Notes: generated by a model from the sequence alone, not told the origin. A stretch of DNA of 64,000 nucleotides from JBBQER01 sp052148155 (GCA_052148155.1 JBKQIY010000201.1:1-64000), one strand, 5' to 3'. Positions 8,255-18,176 are shown, numbered from the stretch's first letter. Made by a program: numbers and translations.

Positions 8255-9871
8255 TCAAGATTGGGACTGACGTTCGGTAGGTACGACCGTGGGATCGATG
8301 ACCCACGTGTCTTTGCTGCCCCCGCCCTGGGAGCTGTTGACAACGAGCGACCCTTCGTTGAGGGCGACGCGGGTCAGTCCACCCTGCGTCACGTATGGCT
8401 GATCCCCGGAGAGGATGAACGGGCGGAGATCGAGGTGGCGGGGCACGATGCGCCCGTCGCAAAGGGTCGGTGCCGTGGAGAGGCGGATGATCGGCTGGGC
8501 GATGTAGCTCCGAGGGTTCGCCTCGATCCGCCGCCGCACTTCGTCTTTCATTTCTTTCGTCGCCGTCGAGCCGACGAAGACGCCGTAACCGCCCGAGCCG
8601 TCGGCCGGTTTCACGACCATCTCGTCGAGACGCGACAGCACGTGACTGCGATCCGCCTTAGTGGCGCACAGCCAGGTAGGAACATTGGGGATCAAGGCCT
8701 CCTCATCCAGGTAGTAGCGGATGAGGGCCGGCACGAACGAGTACACGACTTTGTCGTCGGCCACGCCGACCCCCGGAGCGTTGGCGAGCGCGACGTTGCC
8801 GGCACGCCACGCCCGCATCAACCCGCGAACTCCGAGGGCGGAGTCCGACCTGAATACTTCGGGGTCGAGGAACAGGTCGTCGACGCGCCGGTATACGACG
8901 TCGACGCGCACGAGGCCGTCGACGGTGCGCAGATAGACGCAGTCGTCGCCGTCGACGACGAGGTCCTTGCCCTCCACCAGGTGCGCGCCCATCTGCTGAG
9001 CCAGCGAAGCGTGTTCGAAGTAGGCCGAGTTGAAGATGCCCGGAGTGAGTACCGCAACCACGGGAGTCTCGTCGGGCCGGGGTGACAGGGCGGCGAGGAG
9101 AGCGGCCAGCTTGTTCGGGTAGCTGTCAACCGGATGAATGTCGAGATCGCGGAACAGGTCGGCGAACACGCGCTTCGTGACCTGGCGGTTCTCGAGCATG
9201 TAGGAGACGCCGGACGGAACACGCAGGTTGTCCTCGAGGACGTACATAGTCCCGTCCGCGTCTCGGACAAGATCGCTGCCGCAGATGTGCGCCCACACAC
9301 CCTGCGGCGGTTGCACCCCTTCGCATTCGGGCCGGTAGTTCACCGATGAAGCCAGCACCTCAGCGGGGAACACGCCATCGGCCACGACTTTGGCGGGACC
9401 ATACAGATCGCCGATGAACAGGTTGAGAGCAGTGAGGCGCTGGATAAGCCCGGCGGAGATGCCCGCCCACTCCTGGGTCGAGATCACACGCGGAATCACG
9501 TCGAAAGGCCAGGCCCGGTCGATGTTGGCAGCATCCGAGTACACAGTGAACGTGATCCCCATCGATCGGATGGCGAGATCAGCAGCCTCCTGCCGTCCGC
9601 CGAGGTCGTCGCCGAGGGACACGAGATACCGCACCACTCCTTCACAGGCCGGGCGCGCATGCCCGTCGACAAGCAACTCGTCCCAACATCCCGGGCTCTC
9701 GTAGTCGTCCCACATGGTCAGCTCGTCCTCCAGAGCAGCCTGTGAGGGCGGACCGGGAATACTGACCTTCTTCTTACGGCGGGCTTGAGACGTGTCGAGA
9801 TCGAGAACGTTGCAAGTCGATGAATTCGCCCGACGCCTGTCACCGGGCGGGGATACGTCGGGTATCGCCAT
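8255..9871 (-). CDS. circularly permuted ATP-grasp protein (COG2308)
   Basis: The first gene of the operon, up to 538 residues. The core from MWDDYESPGCWDEL shows the family pattern: PSGVSYMLENRQ, VAVLTPGIFNSAYFEH, NAPGVGVADDK, DEMVVKPADGSGGYG and GGLTRVAL. It is a predicted ATP-dependent carboxylate-amine ligase. ATG 9871 has GGACGGAG just upstream; ATG 9715 (486 residues) also has a GGAGG upstream and fits the usual family length, so the first 52 residues, basic and poorly conserved, are uncertain. Its alpha-E partner begins 14 bp downstream. No operon gene is seen upstream of it, so the promoter should lie in 9872-10435. Confidence 0.93.
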   Translation of the reverse strand: MAIPDVSPPGDRRRANSSTCNVLDLDTSQARRKKKVSIPGPPSQAALEDELTMWDDYESPGCWDELLVDGHARPACEGVVRYLVSLGDDLGGRQEAADLAIRSMGITFTVYSDAANIDRAWPFDVIPRVISTQEWAGISAGLIQRLTALNLFIGDLYGPAKVVADGVFPAEVLASSVNYRPECEGVQPPQGVWAHICGSDLVRDADGTMYVLEDNLRVPSGVSYMLENRQVTKRVFADLFRDLDIHPVDSYPNKLAALLAALSPRPDETPVVAVLTPGIFNSAYFEHASLAQQMGAHLVEGKDLVVDGDDCVYLRTVDGLVRVDVVYRRVDDLFLDPEVFRSDSALGVRGLMRAWRAGNVALANAPGVGVADDKVVYSFVPALIRYYLDEEALIPNVPTWLCATKADRSHVLSRLDEMVVKPADGSGGYGVFVGSTATKEMKDEVRRRIEANPRSYIAQPIIRLSTAPTLCDGRIVPRHLDLRPFILSGDQPYVTQGGLTRVALNEGSLVVNSSQGGGSKDTWVIDPTVVPTERQSQS

Positions 9872-10435
9872 CAGGCTCCGTCCATCCGCTCGCGCTCGTC
9901 GCCCGCCGATCTGTCTGTGGTATCGCTCCCGGAACGACTCCCGGCATCACTCCCGGCGGGAACGCTCCGGGTGCGGTCCGCCCGCACGGCGATTCGGTAG
10001 GTTCCAGTTCGATCGCCCTGTCGCTCCACTCCTCACCGCAGCCCGATCGAGCCGACAAGGGTGAGGAGTCGCGGGCGGCTATGCGCCGCGTCGTCGATCG
10101 ACCTGCGTCTCAAGCAACCAGAGCAACGCACGACGTACGACGCGACGCGCGGCGCGGTCCGTGACAACGTGTCGATGACCGCGACGGGAATCTCTCGTCT
10201 CTGGACGGATCGCGGGTGTGGCGAGCGTCTGAATCGCGCACGCCGGATGCTCTGCTACGTCTCTGCGGACGTCCGGAGTTCTCGTGTGTAGTCGACGCCG
10301 ACCTGCGAAGGAGCCTTCACCATTCACCGACTGCGACAGCACGAGCCGCACTATCGCGAAGCGACGTCGGAGTAGGACCCTCCTCGTCGTGACAACCGGT
10401 CCGGCGGCCGGCGGAGCTCGGTGTGGCGCCGTTGG
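9872..10435. other. intergenic region upstream of the ATP-grasp operon
   Basis: About 560 bp between the ATP-grasp operon start and the end of the secreted glycosidase-like gene. Only short Arg-rich frames are present and none resembles a protein family. It should contain the operon promoter, but I see no convincing -35/-10 pair or operator. Confidence 0.5.
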
Positions 10436-11752
10436 TTATTTGCCGACGATGGCGAAGCCGGTCGCGGTGAATAGGCCGGCGGTGAGCGCGGTCTGCGCGG
10501 CCGTGTAGTTCTTCGATTGGATCTGTTGGGACGGCTGCGCGTCGAGCAGCGGTGTCCAGGGGGTGTACGCGAAGGCTTCCCACGACCAGAAGCCTGACAT
10601 CAGCGGGCTCCCTGTCTTTTGTGCCCATTCTCGCGTCGCACGGATGAACTGCACGTCGAGTGGCTGCCAGAACGAGAAGCAGTTCAGCGCGCCCTGCTCG
10701 TTCGACGCCTGGACCGATCCCGAGGCGGTGGTCTGCCCTTTGTATAGCCATACTTCGTCCGCGATGATCGGTTTGCCGGCGTCGTGCGCGACGCGGCTCG
10801 TGGCCACGAGGTTCGCGGCGGTTTCCGCGGTGGCGGGGTAGATGTGCGTAATGAGCCCGTCGATTCCGGAACGGATGATCGCCTGGTCGTAGCTCGCGGG
10901 GAACCACGACGCCGCGCCGGCCATCAGCTTCGTCGTACCGTGTCCGCCGATATCGGTCAACGCGTCGGAGACGAAGGAGCGGAATCCGTCGATCGTCTGC
11001 AAGTCCGTGATTTTCGTGAGGATTGCCTCGGTGTTCGGTTCGGAGATCAGGTCGAGGTAGTCGGGGTGCATGGTGTCGATGACAGTGCGTGCCTGCTGCG
11101 CGATGAGTGACGCCCAGCCGGCAACTGACGTCGGGTATGTGTACGAGCAGTCCGCGTATACCGTGCCGCAGAACAGCGCGCCGAGCTCGACATCGATCAC
11201 GAAGCCGCGGGCGCGAGCTGCCTTGGCGACGTTCGCGAAAAACCGGGCGTACTGGCTCGCTTGCGAGGTGTACTGCGGGAGCAGCAGCGGAAGCTTGACG
11301 CCGATCACGACACCGCCCACGCCGAGACGCTTGAAGGCGTCGAGGCTCTGATCGACGCCGGTCATTGCAGTCGGCTTCAGCAACGCGCTCTGCCGGTTTC
11401 CGTTTGCGTCGAGGAGCTCGACGAACCCGAAGTGGCTGCTCGTCGGTTTCGAGGAGTAGCTCGGCATGGCATCGATCGTGCGGGCGTAGGCATCGAGGTC
11501 GGACCTGGTCTGGTCGTATTCGGTCTGGTACTTGACCGGGACCGCCGCGGTCGTGGCCGCGCTCGCCGGGACGCCGCTGCCGAGGACGGCGCCGACGAGA
11601 CACAGACCCATCGCGACTACTCCGAGGACCGCCTTGTCGAGATGTCCCGTCAATCGCGGTACGAAAACAGCGGCCCGACATCCCTCACCGGGGATCGCCA
11701 GTGCAATGTCTCCGCCATTGCATCGCGTGTACCGAACATCGTGCATCGCCAC
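10436..11752 (-). CDS. secreted glycoside hydrolase-like TIM-barrel protein
   Basis: A 438-residue protein starting with GTG 11752. A hydrophobic signal segment, AVLGVVAMGLCLVGAVLGSG, ends at PASAA near residue 65, so the true start may be an internal TTG closer to that segment. The mature part has alternating strand/helix motifs of a TIM barrel (GFVELLDANG, GGVVIGVKLPLL, GFVIDVELG, LITHIYPAT). Two acidic residues are placed as in clan GH-A glycosidases: Glu in DLISEPNTE and Glu in IIADEVWLY. The family is not identified with certainty and the substrate is unknown. It is monocistronic on the minus strand. Confidence 0.7.
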   Translation of the reverse strand: MAMHDVRYTRCNGGDIALAIPGEGCRAAVFVPRLTGHLDKAVLGVVAMGLCLVGAVLGSGVPASAATTAAVPVKYQTEYDQTRSDLDAYARTIDAMPSYSSKPTSSHFGFVELLDANGNRQSALLKPTAMTGVDQSLDAFKRLGVGGVVIGVKLPLLLPQYTSQASQYARFFANVAKAARARGFVIDVELGALFCGTVYADCSYTYPTSVAGWASLIAQQARTVIDTMHPDYLDLISEPNTEAILTKITDLQTIDGFRSFVSDALTDIGGHGTTKLMAGAASWFPASYDQAIIRSGIDGLITHIYPATAETAANLVATSRVAHDAGKPIIADEVWLYKGQTTASGSVQASNEQGALNCFSFWQPLDVQFIRATREWAQKTGSPLMSGFWSWEAFAYTPWTPLLDAQPSQQIQSKNYTAAQTALTAGLFTATGFAIVGK

Positions 11753-12031
11753 GCGACCAGTCTTTCATGGCGACTCGAGATCGACCCCTGCGGCGCTCGC
11801 TCACCACGGCGATCACCTTGGCGCGAGGCTTGTGATCGCCCTTCGCTGACGATCCCCTTGGGGATGGTTGGTTTCCGTGGGGTCTTCGGTGGTCTCGACG
11901 CCCGGCCGAGTCGAGGTTCGGGTCGTCAGCGTGCTCTCGGAACCGAAGCGTCATCCAGCGGACCCGGTTCCACAGCGAGGTGCCGCTCGAACATCTGTGC
12001 AGCGGAAGAACATGCATCTACGTTGTGGGCA

Positions 12032-12463
12032 GTGACGGTGCGTCCATTGTCGGCGCTGCTAGCCCGTTCTCTCGCTGACCTCACGGGCGGCTTTGTGCGG
12101 GCTGGCGCGGGCACTGGCGCCTTACCGTCTGTGCCGATGTGGTTCGGCGTCCTCCGCGTGATCGATCCCGGGGACGTACCGACACGAGACGTCCCGGTCC
12201 TTGCGCGGTTGTCGACGAGGACCATCCGCCAGGCGTTGAAGAAGGCTCGTCGGCATGCTTGGGTCGCCGTCGACACGGTTGGCGACTCATCGCGGCGGGT
12301 GCGCCTGACGACTTCACGCACCAGCGCGCGCGAGGTGTGGGCGTCGATAGTGGCCGATGTCGAGATTGCGTGGTCGGCGCGGGTGAGGAGCGACACGGTC
12401 GCGGCGCTCCGCAGTCGTCTTGTGGCGGTCGTCGACCGACTCGACCTCGAGTTCCCGCACTAG
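12032..12463 (+). CDS. small winged-helix (MarR-like) regulator
   Basis: About 143 residues from GTG 12032; GTG 12038 is an alternative. The segment MWFGVLRVIDPGD, then DVPVLARLSTRTIRQALKKA and VRLTTSRTSAREVW, fits a MarR-like winged helix: wing-proximal helix, recognition helix, and an 'RLT..G/S..AR..W' tail. The C-terminal helix ends DRLDLEFPH. Related actinobacterial proteins usually have a longer N-terminal helical segment with LSQ.LVAFTI; here that position reads SALLARSLADLTGG. The open frame continues upstream into sequence antisense to the glycosidase-like gene, which was not accepted as coding. No good Shine-Dalgarno site was found, so the start is uncertain. Confidence 0.5.
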   Translation: MTVRPLSALLARSLADLTGGFVRAGAGTGALPSVPMWFGVLRVIDPGDVPTRDVPVLARLSTRTIRQALKKARRHAWVAVDTVGDSSRRVRLTTSRTSAREVWASIVADVEIAWSARVRSDTVAALRSRLVAVVDRLDLEFPH

Positions 12464-12573
12464 CCGATCAGCTACGGACCTGCCGATCGCAGCGTCACCG
12501 GCGGCGGTCTCGAAGAAAAGGACAGGATGGACCGCCGCGCATCCCTGCCCACGGAGCTGACTGGCGTCCTGTT

Positions 12574-12750
12574 GTGCGTGCTGACGACGTCACGGCCTCG
12601 CGGCTTCCTATCACCGCGCTCCTCTCTCAGGCTCTCGTCGCGTTCACGATCGACTGCGACGGCGCCGGTTTCGGGTCGCTCGCGGTAATGGAGGGGATCG
12701 CGGCCGCGTTTGGCGGGGTCGCTGTGTCCGCGACCGGTTCAGCCGGATAG
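12574..12750 (+). pseudogene. N-terminal fragment of a MarR-like regulator
   Basis: A 58-residue frame from GTG 12574 reading PITALLSQALVAFTIDCDG and stopping at TAG 12750. ALLSQALVAFTI is the N-terminal helix pattern of the same winged-helix family as the preceding gene, but the DNA-binding half is absent. It looks like a truncated related copy. It may instead be a short gene of its own, but no Shine-Dalgarno site supports that. Confidence 0.4.
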
Positions 12751-12848
12751 GTTGAGCTCCGTTCGAGTACGCGTCGCCTGGCGCACCGGTGGTTGCCACG
12801 CACGCATCTTCTTCACAGGCCACCTCCTTCGCATGTCACGTACTCCGC

Positions 12849-14804
12849 ATGAGTGATAACAGTCGCGTTCGAGTCAGCATCGTCGGCGTCGTCGTCGTCG
12901 TGCTGTTCAGCACGCTGCTCGCGCGGCTGTGGTTCTTGCAGTCAGGTCCCGACGACAGTCTCAAGGTGCAGGCCGTCGTCGACAGCACCCGTGTGATCCA
13001 GACCGACAATCCGCGCGGCGAGATCTTGGACAGCACCGATGAGGTGCTCGTGAAGGACACGGCGTCGTGGGCGGTCACTCTCGATCGGAACCTGTCGAAG
13101 TCCACCGCGGCTCGTGTGCTCGGCCAACTTGCCGAGCAGCTCAAGCTTCCGGTGGCGTCCCTTGAGTCGCAGTACACGAGCGACCGGCAGTCGCCGCTCG
13201 AGCCTGCGGTCGTCGCGTTCGACGTGTCCCAGCCCGATCGGCTCGCGATCCTTCAGGACCAGGAGGACTATCCCGGTGTGCACGTGGTCGAGCTCACGGT
13301 GCGCGCCTACCCGGCGCTCGACAGCGGTGAGGACGCGGCGCAGCTGCTTGGTTACGTCGGTGAAGTCGACGCGACGGAGTTAGAGACGCTGAAGACACGC
13401 GGATATCAGCCCGGCGACGACGTCGGGCAAGCGGGTGCCGAGGCCGCGTTCGAATCGGTGCTGCGCGGCACGCCGCGCCGCGAGACAATCGAAGTCGATC
13501 CTTCCGGCCAACAAGTCGGTTCACCGGTATCGGTCGATCCCGGATCGGTCGGCGACAACGTGTACTTGACGATCAATGCGAGCGTGCAACGCGCGGCGGA
13601 GACGTCGCTCGAGGAAGGCATTCTTTCCGCGCGCCTGCTGCAGAACGTCAACGTCAAAGATCGCTACGCAACGCTGAAAGCCCCGGCCGGCGCCGCTATC
13701 GTGCTCAACGCCGACACGGGCGCGGTCGTCGCCGACGCCAGCTACCCGACCTACCCGCCCGGTTGGTGGGTGGGCGGTATCAGCACTGCCGACTACGACG
13801 TCCTAAACAACCCGACGAGCAACCAACCATGGTTGAATCGCGCGACCGAAGGCCAGTATGCGCCCGGCTCGACGTTTAAGCTCGTGACGGCGCTCGCGAT
13901 GACGAAGTACGGGATCCGCAGCGTTAGCGAGCCGTTCAACGACACCGGTTCGGTGTCCCTCGACGGCACGACCTACACCAACGCGAACAGCGAGCCGTTC
14001 GGGACCGTCGATCTCCAACAGGCGCTGACCGTGTCGAGCGACGCCTACTTCTACACCGTCGGCAACGACTTCTGGGACGTCTGGAAGGCTGGTGGCACCC
14101 GGAGCGGGCTCGGGCTCCAGACCGAGGCACGGGAACTCGGCTTCGGTGCCGCGACCGGCTTCGAGCTCGACGAGCAGGCCGGTCTGGTGCAGGACCCGGC
14201 ATGGGTGAAGGCGTTCGCCGACGACAACTACAAGACCAAGGCCGCGCAGTTGTCGCACAGCATCTGGTACCCGTTCGACGACATCTACCCGGCGGTCGGA
14301 CAGGACATCGACGTCACGCCGTTGCAGCTCGCCAACGCGTACGCCGCGTTCGCCAATGGCGGCACGCTCTGGCAACCGCAAATCGAGGAAAAGGTCGTGA
14401 ACGCGCAGGGCAAGCAGGTGCAGACCATCGCACCGAAAGCGATCCGACAGATCGACCTCGACCCCACGACGCGCGCGGCGATGCTCGCGGGTTTCGAGGG
14501 CGCGGTGAACCAGGGTCCGCCCGCCGAAGGTACCGCGTACCAGGCATTCCAAGGATTTCCGCTGGCGCAGTATCCGGTCGCTGGAAAGACCGGCACCGCG
14601 CAGGTCGCCGGCAAGGGCGACACGTCGCTGTTCGTGGCGATGTTCGGCGGCACCGCCGAGAACCCGAAGTACGTCGCGGTCGTCGTGGTCGAGCAGGCCG
14701 GCTACGGCGCGCAGACCGCAGCCCCGATCGCCCGACGCATCATCGAGGCAATGGACGGACTGCCGGCACCGACGGTCGCCGCGATCAACCAGGGCCACGA
14801 CTGA
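12849..14804 (+). CDS. class B penicillin-binding protein (PBP2/PbpA type transpeptidase)
   Basis: A 651-residue peptidoglycan D,D-transpeptidase. A single N-terminal membrane anchor covers about residues 10-28 (VVVVVLFSTLLARLWFL). A PBP dimer domain follows (RGEILDSTDEVLV; GQAGAEAAFESVLRG), then the penicillin-binding domain with Ser341 in STFK, SSD at 396-398 and KTGTAQ starting near Lys580. These are the three catalytic motifs of the family and all are intact. ATG 12849 (MSDNSRVRV) places the anchor at the N terminus; the frame opens 20 codons earlier without support. No RodA/FtsW gene is adjacent, so the SEDS partner must be elsewhere. It crosslinks cell-wall peptides in the periplasm-equivalent space. 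Confidence 0.93.
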   Translation: MSDNSRVRVSIVGVVVVVLFSTLLARLWFLQSGPDDSLKVQAVVDSTRVIQTDNPRGEILDSTDEVLVKDTASWAVTLDRNLSKSTAARVLGQLAEQLKLPVASLESQYTSDRQSPLEPAVVAFDVSQPDRLAILQDQEDYPGVHVVELTVRAYPALDSGEDAAQLLGYVGEVDATELETLKTRGYQPGDDVGQAGAEAAFESVLRGTPRRETIEVDPSGQQVGSPVSVDPGSVGDNVYLTINASVQRAAETSLEEGILSARLLQNVNVKDRYATLKAPAGAAIVLNADTGAVVADASYPTYPPGWWVGGISTADYDVLNNPTSNQPWLNRATEGQYAPGSTFKLVTALAMTKYGIRSVSEPFNDTGSVSLDGTTYTNANSEPFGTVDLQQALTVSSDAYFYTVGNDFWDVWKAGGTRSGLGLQTEARELGFGAATGFELDEQAGLVQDPAWVKAFADDNYKTKAAQLSHSIWYPFDDIYPAVGQDIDVTPLQLANAYAAFANGGTLWQPQIEEKVVNAQGKQVQTIAPKAIRQIDLDPTTRAAMLAGFEGAVNQGPPAEGTAYQAFQGFPLAQYPVAGKTGTAQVAGKGDTSLFVAMFGGTAENPKYVAVVVVEQAGYGAQTAAPIARRIIEAMDGLPAPTVAAINQGHD

Positions 14805-15320
14805 AGCCCCAATTTCATGTGGCGCGTCGTGTGCATTGACGTCGCACACGTTCGATGCCGACTTCATCGCTTGCACCAGCCGGCGCATGCGGTACCTGTT
14901 CACCGTCTTCTACGGTCCGCCCGTTGGTTGTGACGACCACAGACGAGGAGCTGGAGTTGTCGCGGCGTGAACTTCGGGTACCCGGTCACCAGCCGTCAAC
15001 GAACCCCTAAGGCCGAGCAGACCGTATGTTGACAGCTTCGGGTTGTCTTCGCCGCACTACAACGAGCCTGCTTCCGTCTCGACCGTTATTGGCGGGGCGC
15101 CGCTCGTGCCGGACCTCGGAGCCGCCACGGAAGCACCCGATGAGCGCCAGCCGTCAGCGGGCAGGCAACAATCGCAAACGGCCCCGCGTTTGTTGGTGGC
15201 GTCGACGTGTGTCGCGGCGTTTGTGATCTGGTCGCAGGAACACGACGGTCAGTGGGTCAGCGAATACCACTGTCAGGTCAGGGCTGGAACGGATCGGCGA
15301 GCGGCGAGGATCTCCACGGT
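14805..15320. other. intergenic region after the PBP gene
   Basis: About 515 bp between the PBP gene and the converging membrane-protein gene. A frame starting near 15043 is open but begins with TTG, has no family signature and runs into antisense of the next gene, so it was not called. Confidence 0.4.
14828..14850 (+). terminator. possible hairpin after the PBP gene
   Basis: A 7-bp perfect inverted repeat (CGTGTGC / GCACACG) with a 9-nt loop lies 24 bp after the stop codon. There is no T tract, so terminator function is only suggested by position. Confidence 0.3.
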
Positions 15321-17696
15321 CTACCGGGCAGCAGGAGACGCCGTTTTACCGTCCATAGGTGTGGCCGGCTCGGACTGTCCGCGCGATCGCGATAGGTGGA
15401 GTCGGGACGAGAGATACTTGCGGCGCGGCCAGATCAGGAGCGCCGCGAGGGTCACCAGGCCAACGGTCACAAGGATCGGGTAGTCGGGGTAGGGCTTGTA
15501 TTGGAACGCGATCGTGTGCGTTCCCGCCGGCACTTCGACGCCGACGAAGCTTGGGGCGATCATGACCGGCTTTTCGGTGATCCCGTCGACCGTGACGTGC
15601 CAGCGTGGATCGAACGACTCTTTGAGCAGCACGGCCGCGGTTCGGTTGGCGTGCACGGTCGCCGTGAACGAGCCGTTCACCGCGTTGCTACTGTCTTGTT
15701 CGAGCACGGTGCCGGGTGCGCCGGGCGGCGGCGTGGAGCCGGGCGAGGTTTGGGGGGCGGACGGGGCGCCGTTGAAGGCGACCGCCGGATAGATGTTGTC
15801 CGACGCGAGTTCCGAGTATCGGAACGTGTACGAGGCGCTGTTCACGTCGGTTCGGTTCTCGTCGATCGACCCCATCACGTCGATCATCTGGAAGTAGCCC
15901 GACGTGTTCACCTCGTAGAGCCGGTGCCGGCCGGCGGAACCGATGAGCTTCGCCGGCACCGGAGGCGCGACGCCCGCGGGCAGGACCATGTACTTGATGT
16001 TGAGGATCTGATACTGCGCCGGGTTCGTGTCCCCGAAGCTCGCATCCACGTCGGTCGATAATGATTGCACGGTGCGGAACGGGTAGCCGATCGCGTCGGC
16101 GTCGTAGTTCTCTAGCTCCGCGAACGCCTGCACGTTCCCGATGCGGTATTCGTTCGCCCAAATCTCGGCGCGCAGGCCGGCGTAGATCCGACCGCCGCCG
16201 AGCCGCTCCGCCTCGAGCACCAGCGATTTGAAGTCGCCGCCGTCCTGTGTCTCCGAGGCGCGTTGGTAGGAGATAAGCGTGCCGTCGCGCAGGTCGTAGT
16301 GGCCCACCTGCGACCAGGCGGGGGCGAGCATGCCCAACATCACCGCGGCCACGGCCGACCACACGATCGTGATTCGTAGCCGCATGCGGCGAACTCGCGC
16401 CAGTAGGCGACTGACGACAAAGGCGGTGAACCGCGCGACAGCGACGAGACCGAACCCGGCGATGAAAATGCTCGCGAGGTCAACGCCGATCATGAACCGG
16501 TGCATCTGGAGGTCGCCGTTGCCGGGCAGAAGGTTGACGACCGAACGGACACCCCAGGTCGCCCGACCGAAGTAGAGGAACAGACTGAGCGTCCACGCGC
16601 CGAGCACGGCCCGCGCCGCCTCGGCGTGTTGGGCGCGTATGACGCATACGACGAAGCCGACCGCGACGAGCAACGAGAAGATCGGGAAGCGGTGATAGTC
16701 GAACATTTCGCCGGTGAACAACCAGCGCAGAATCTTGCCGGCGCCGTACGAGTCGTCGTAGAACGTGCCTTTGTAGAACTGTGTCTGCGCCGAATAGTTG
16801 CGATCCGCGAGCAGCGGAACGAGCACCCACGCGGCAGTCGCAAGCCCACCGACCGCGACGACCGCGGCGCGGCCGACGCGCCGTAAGAAGCCATGACGCC
16901 GCAACAGCACCCACACGCCGATAGTGAGCACCGCGAGATAGCCGGTCATGAGGTGCGTCGCGATCGTGAGCGCGAGCACAAGCGCGGCCGGCGCGTACCA
17001 CTTGCTGCCCTTCGTGACCGCCCGGTAGGTGAGCCCCCACGCAAGTGGCAACAGCCACATCCCCCACAGCTGCGTGAATACACCGAGGCCCTGCCACGTG
17101 TAGCTGCTGTGCTCGTATCCGTAGCCGCTGGCGCTGACGATGAGCGGGGAGACCAAGGCCGCGGCGGCCGCGGGCCATCGTTCCAAGCTGAGCAGCCGCG
17201 CGCCGAGGTACACCGAGATCGGCCACAGCGCGAGCATCAGATACAAGATCCACAGGTAGGTGGTGGTATCGCCGAGCCCGGTGATGCGCGCCGCGTACGC
17301 GGTCAACGTGTACGGCAGGCTCTGGTAGTGATGAAAGAACGAGGATCCGAGCGCGAGGTTCGGGAACCATCCGTCGAGCGGCACCTTGCCCTCACCGATC
17401 TGGTGATCGGCCCAGCGCACCATCTCGAGATGGAAGGCGCTGTCGTTCAAGTTGTTGGCCGGCGTGGTCTCGCTGCGCAACACCACCAGGCTGAAGACGC
17501 ACGACACGATCACCAACGTGAACGGCAGGAGCCTCAGCCAACGCCTCGTCGGCTCAGGTTCCTCGACCGCGATCGGCCGCACCACCGATCGGAACGACCG
17601 AAGCCAGCGCGGTGTCCTCCCGGTCTCATCCGCCCCGGGACCGCCGTCGATCGCTGCAACAGGCTCCGCTTCGTCCTGGCCGTTGAGCGTGGTCAT
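15321..17696 (-). CDS. large polytopic membrane protein, GT-C / YfhO-like
   Basis: A 791-residue protein from ATG 17696. After a basic cytoplasmic N terminus come about a dozen hydrophobic segments (LLPFTLVIVSCVFSLVVL, LWILYLMLALWPISVYLG, WYAPAALVLALTIATHLM and others). A soluble extracytoplasmic region follows (about 500-730), then one C-terminal membrane segment (LVTVGLVTLAALLIW) and a basic tail. The first loop, NDSAFHLEMVRWAD, holds the acidic/His pattern of GT-C-fold glycosyltransferases and of the 6-pyruvoyl-tetrahydropterin-synthase-related membrane family. It probably transfers or modifies a surface glycan, but no substrate can be named. The 28-codon extension to 17780 has no support. 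Confidence 0.8.
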   Translation of the reverse strand: MTTLNGQDEAEPVAAIDGGPGADETGRTPRWLRSFRSVVRPIAVEEPEPTRRWLRLLPFTLVIVSCVFSLVVLRSETTPANNLNDSAFHLEMVRWADHQIGEGKVPLDGWFPNLALGSSFFHHYQSLPYTLTAYAARITGLGDTTTYLWILYLMLALWPISVYLGARLLSLERWPAAAAALVSPLIVSASGYGYEHSSYTWQGLGVFTQLWGMWLLPLAWGLTYRAVTKGSKWYAPAALVLALTIATHLMTGYLAVLTIGVWVLLRRHGFLRRVGRAAVVAVGGLATAAWVLVPLLADRNYSAQTQFYKGTFYDDSYGAGKILRWLFTGEMFDYHRFPIFSLLVAVGFVVCVIRAQHAEAARAVLGAWTLSLFLYFGRATWGVRSVVNLLPGNGDLQMHRFMIGVDLASIFIAGFGLVAVARFTAFVVSRLLARVRRMRLRITIVWSAVAAVMLGMLAPAWSQVGHYDLRDGTLISYQRASETQDGGDFKSLVLEAERLGGGRIYAGLRAEIWANEYRIGNVQAFAELENYDADAIGYPFRTVQSLSTDVDASFGDTNPAQYQILNIKYMVLPAGVAPPVPAKLIGSAGRHRLYEVNTSGYFQMIDVMGSIDENRTDVNSASYTFRYSELASDNIYPAVAFNGAPSAPQTSPGSTPPPGAPGTVLEQDSSNAVNGSFTATVHANRTAAVLLKESFDPRWHVTVDGITEKPVMIAPSFVGVEVPAGTHTIAFQYKPYPDYPILVTVGLVTLAALLIWPRRKYLSSRLHLSRSRGQSEPATPMDGKTASPAAR

Positions 17697-18176
17697 GCCA
17701 CAAGTCTGCACCGATGTGAACCGGCTCTCGGGCACCGAATGAGCACTCCGCACACAGAACAGTCCGTGGAACGCCTCCATCGTCTTCCGACGGAACGCTT
17801 CGGAACACCCTTATCGTCGATGGCGGAACAATGGATCTGTCTCTATGGCACCGCGTCTCGCGCTCAAAAGGGAAGATGAGTGCCCTGATGCCCGCGGTGA
17901 TCGACGGCCGCAGTTGGCGGAGAGTTCGCTACGCCGTCGATCGTGCCAGGTCACGATTGCATCGATGAACCGACTTGCCGTCGATGCTGATTCCTGCGGG
18001 CACCTTCCGCCGAGGGCTATTGGGACAACGATGTGTGACCCGGACAGGACGTCGACTTCGTCGCCACACGACGGGGAGTTGAGAATGTGCACGCCAGGAC
18101 GGTTTTCAACGCCGCTCGGAACGGTGCCCAGCCCTCGTTGGACGGGCCGGAAGGGTGCGACGACGATACTGGGTTG
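17697..18176. other. intergenic region between divergent membrane-protein and methyltransferase genes
   Basis: About 480 bp that should hold the promoters of two divergent genes. No conserved short gene, RNA or palindrome was recognised. A 30-codon extension of the methyltransferase frame (from 18087) is open but poorly supported. Confidence 0.4.

Noticed and set aside
10317..11681. Minus-strand frame of 454 codons overlapping the glycosidase-like gene
   Set aside because: Arg/His-rich composition with no signal peptide or motif, whereas the other frame shows a signal peptide and TIM-barrel motifs.
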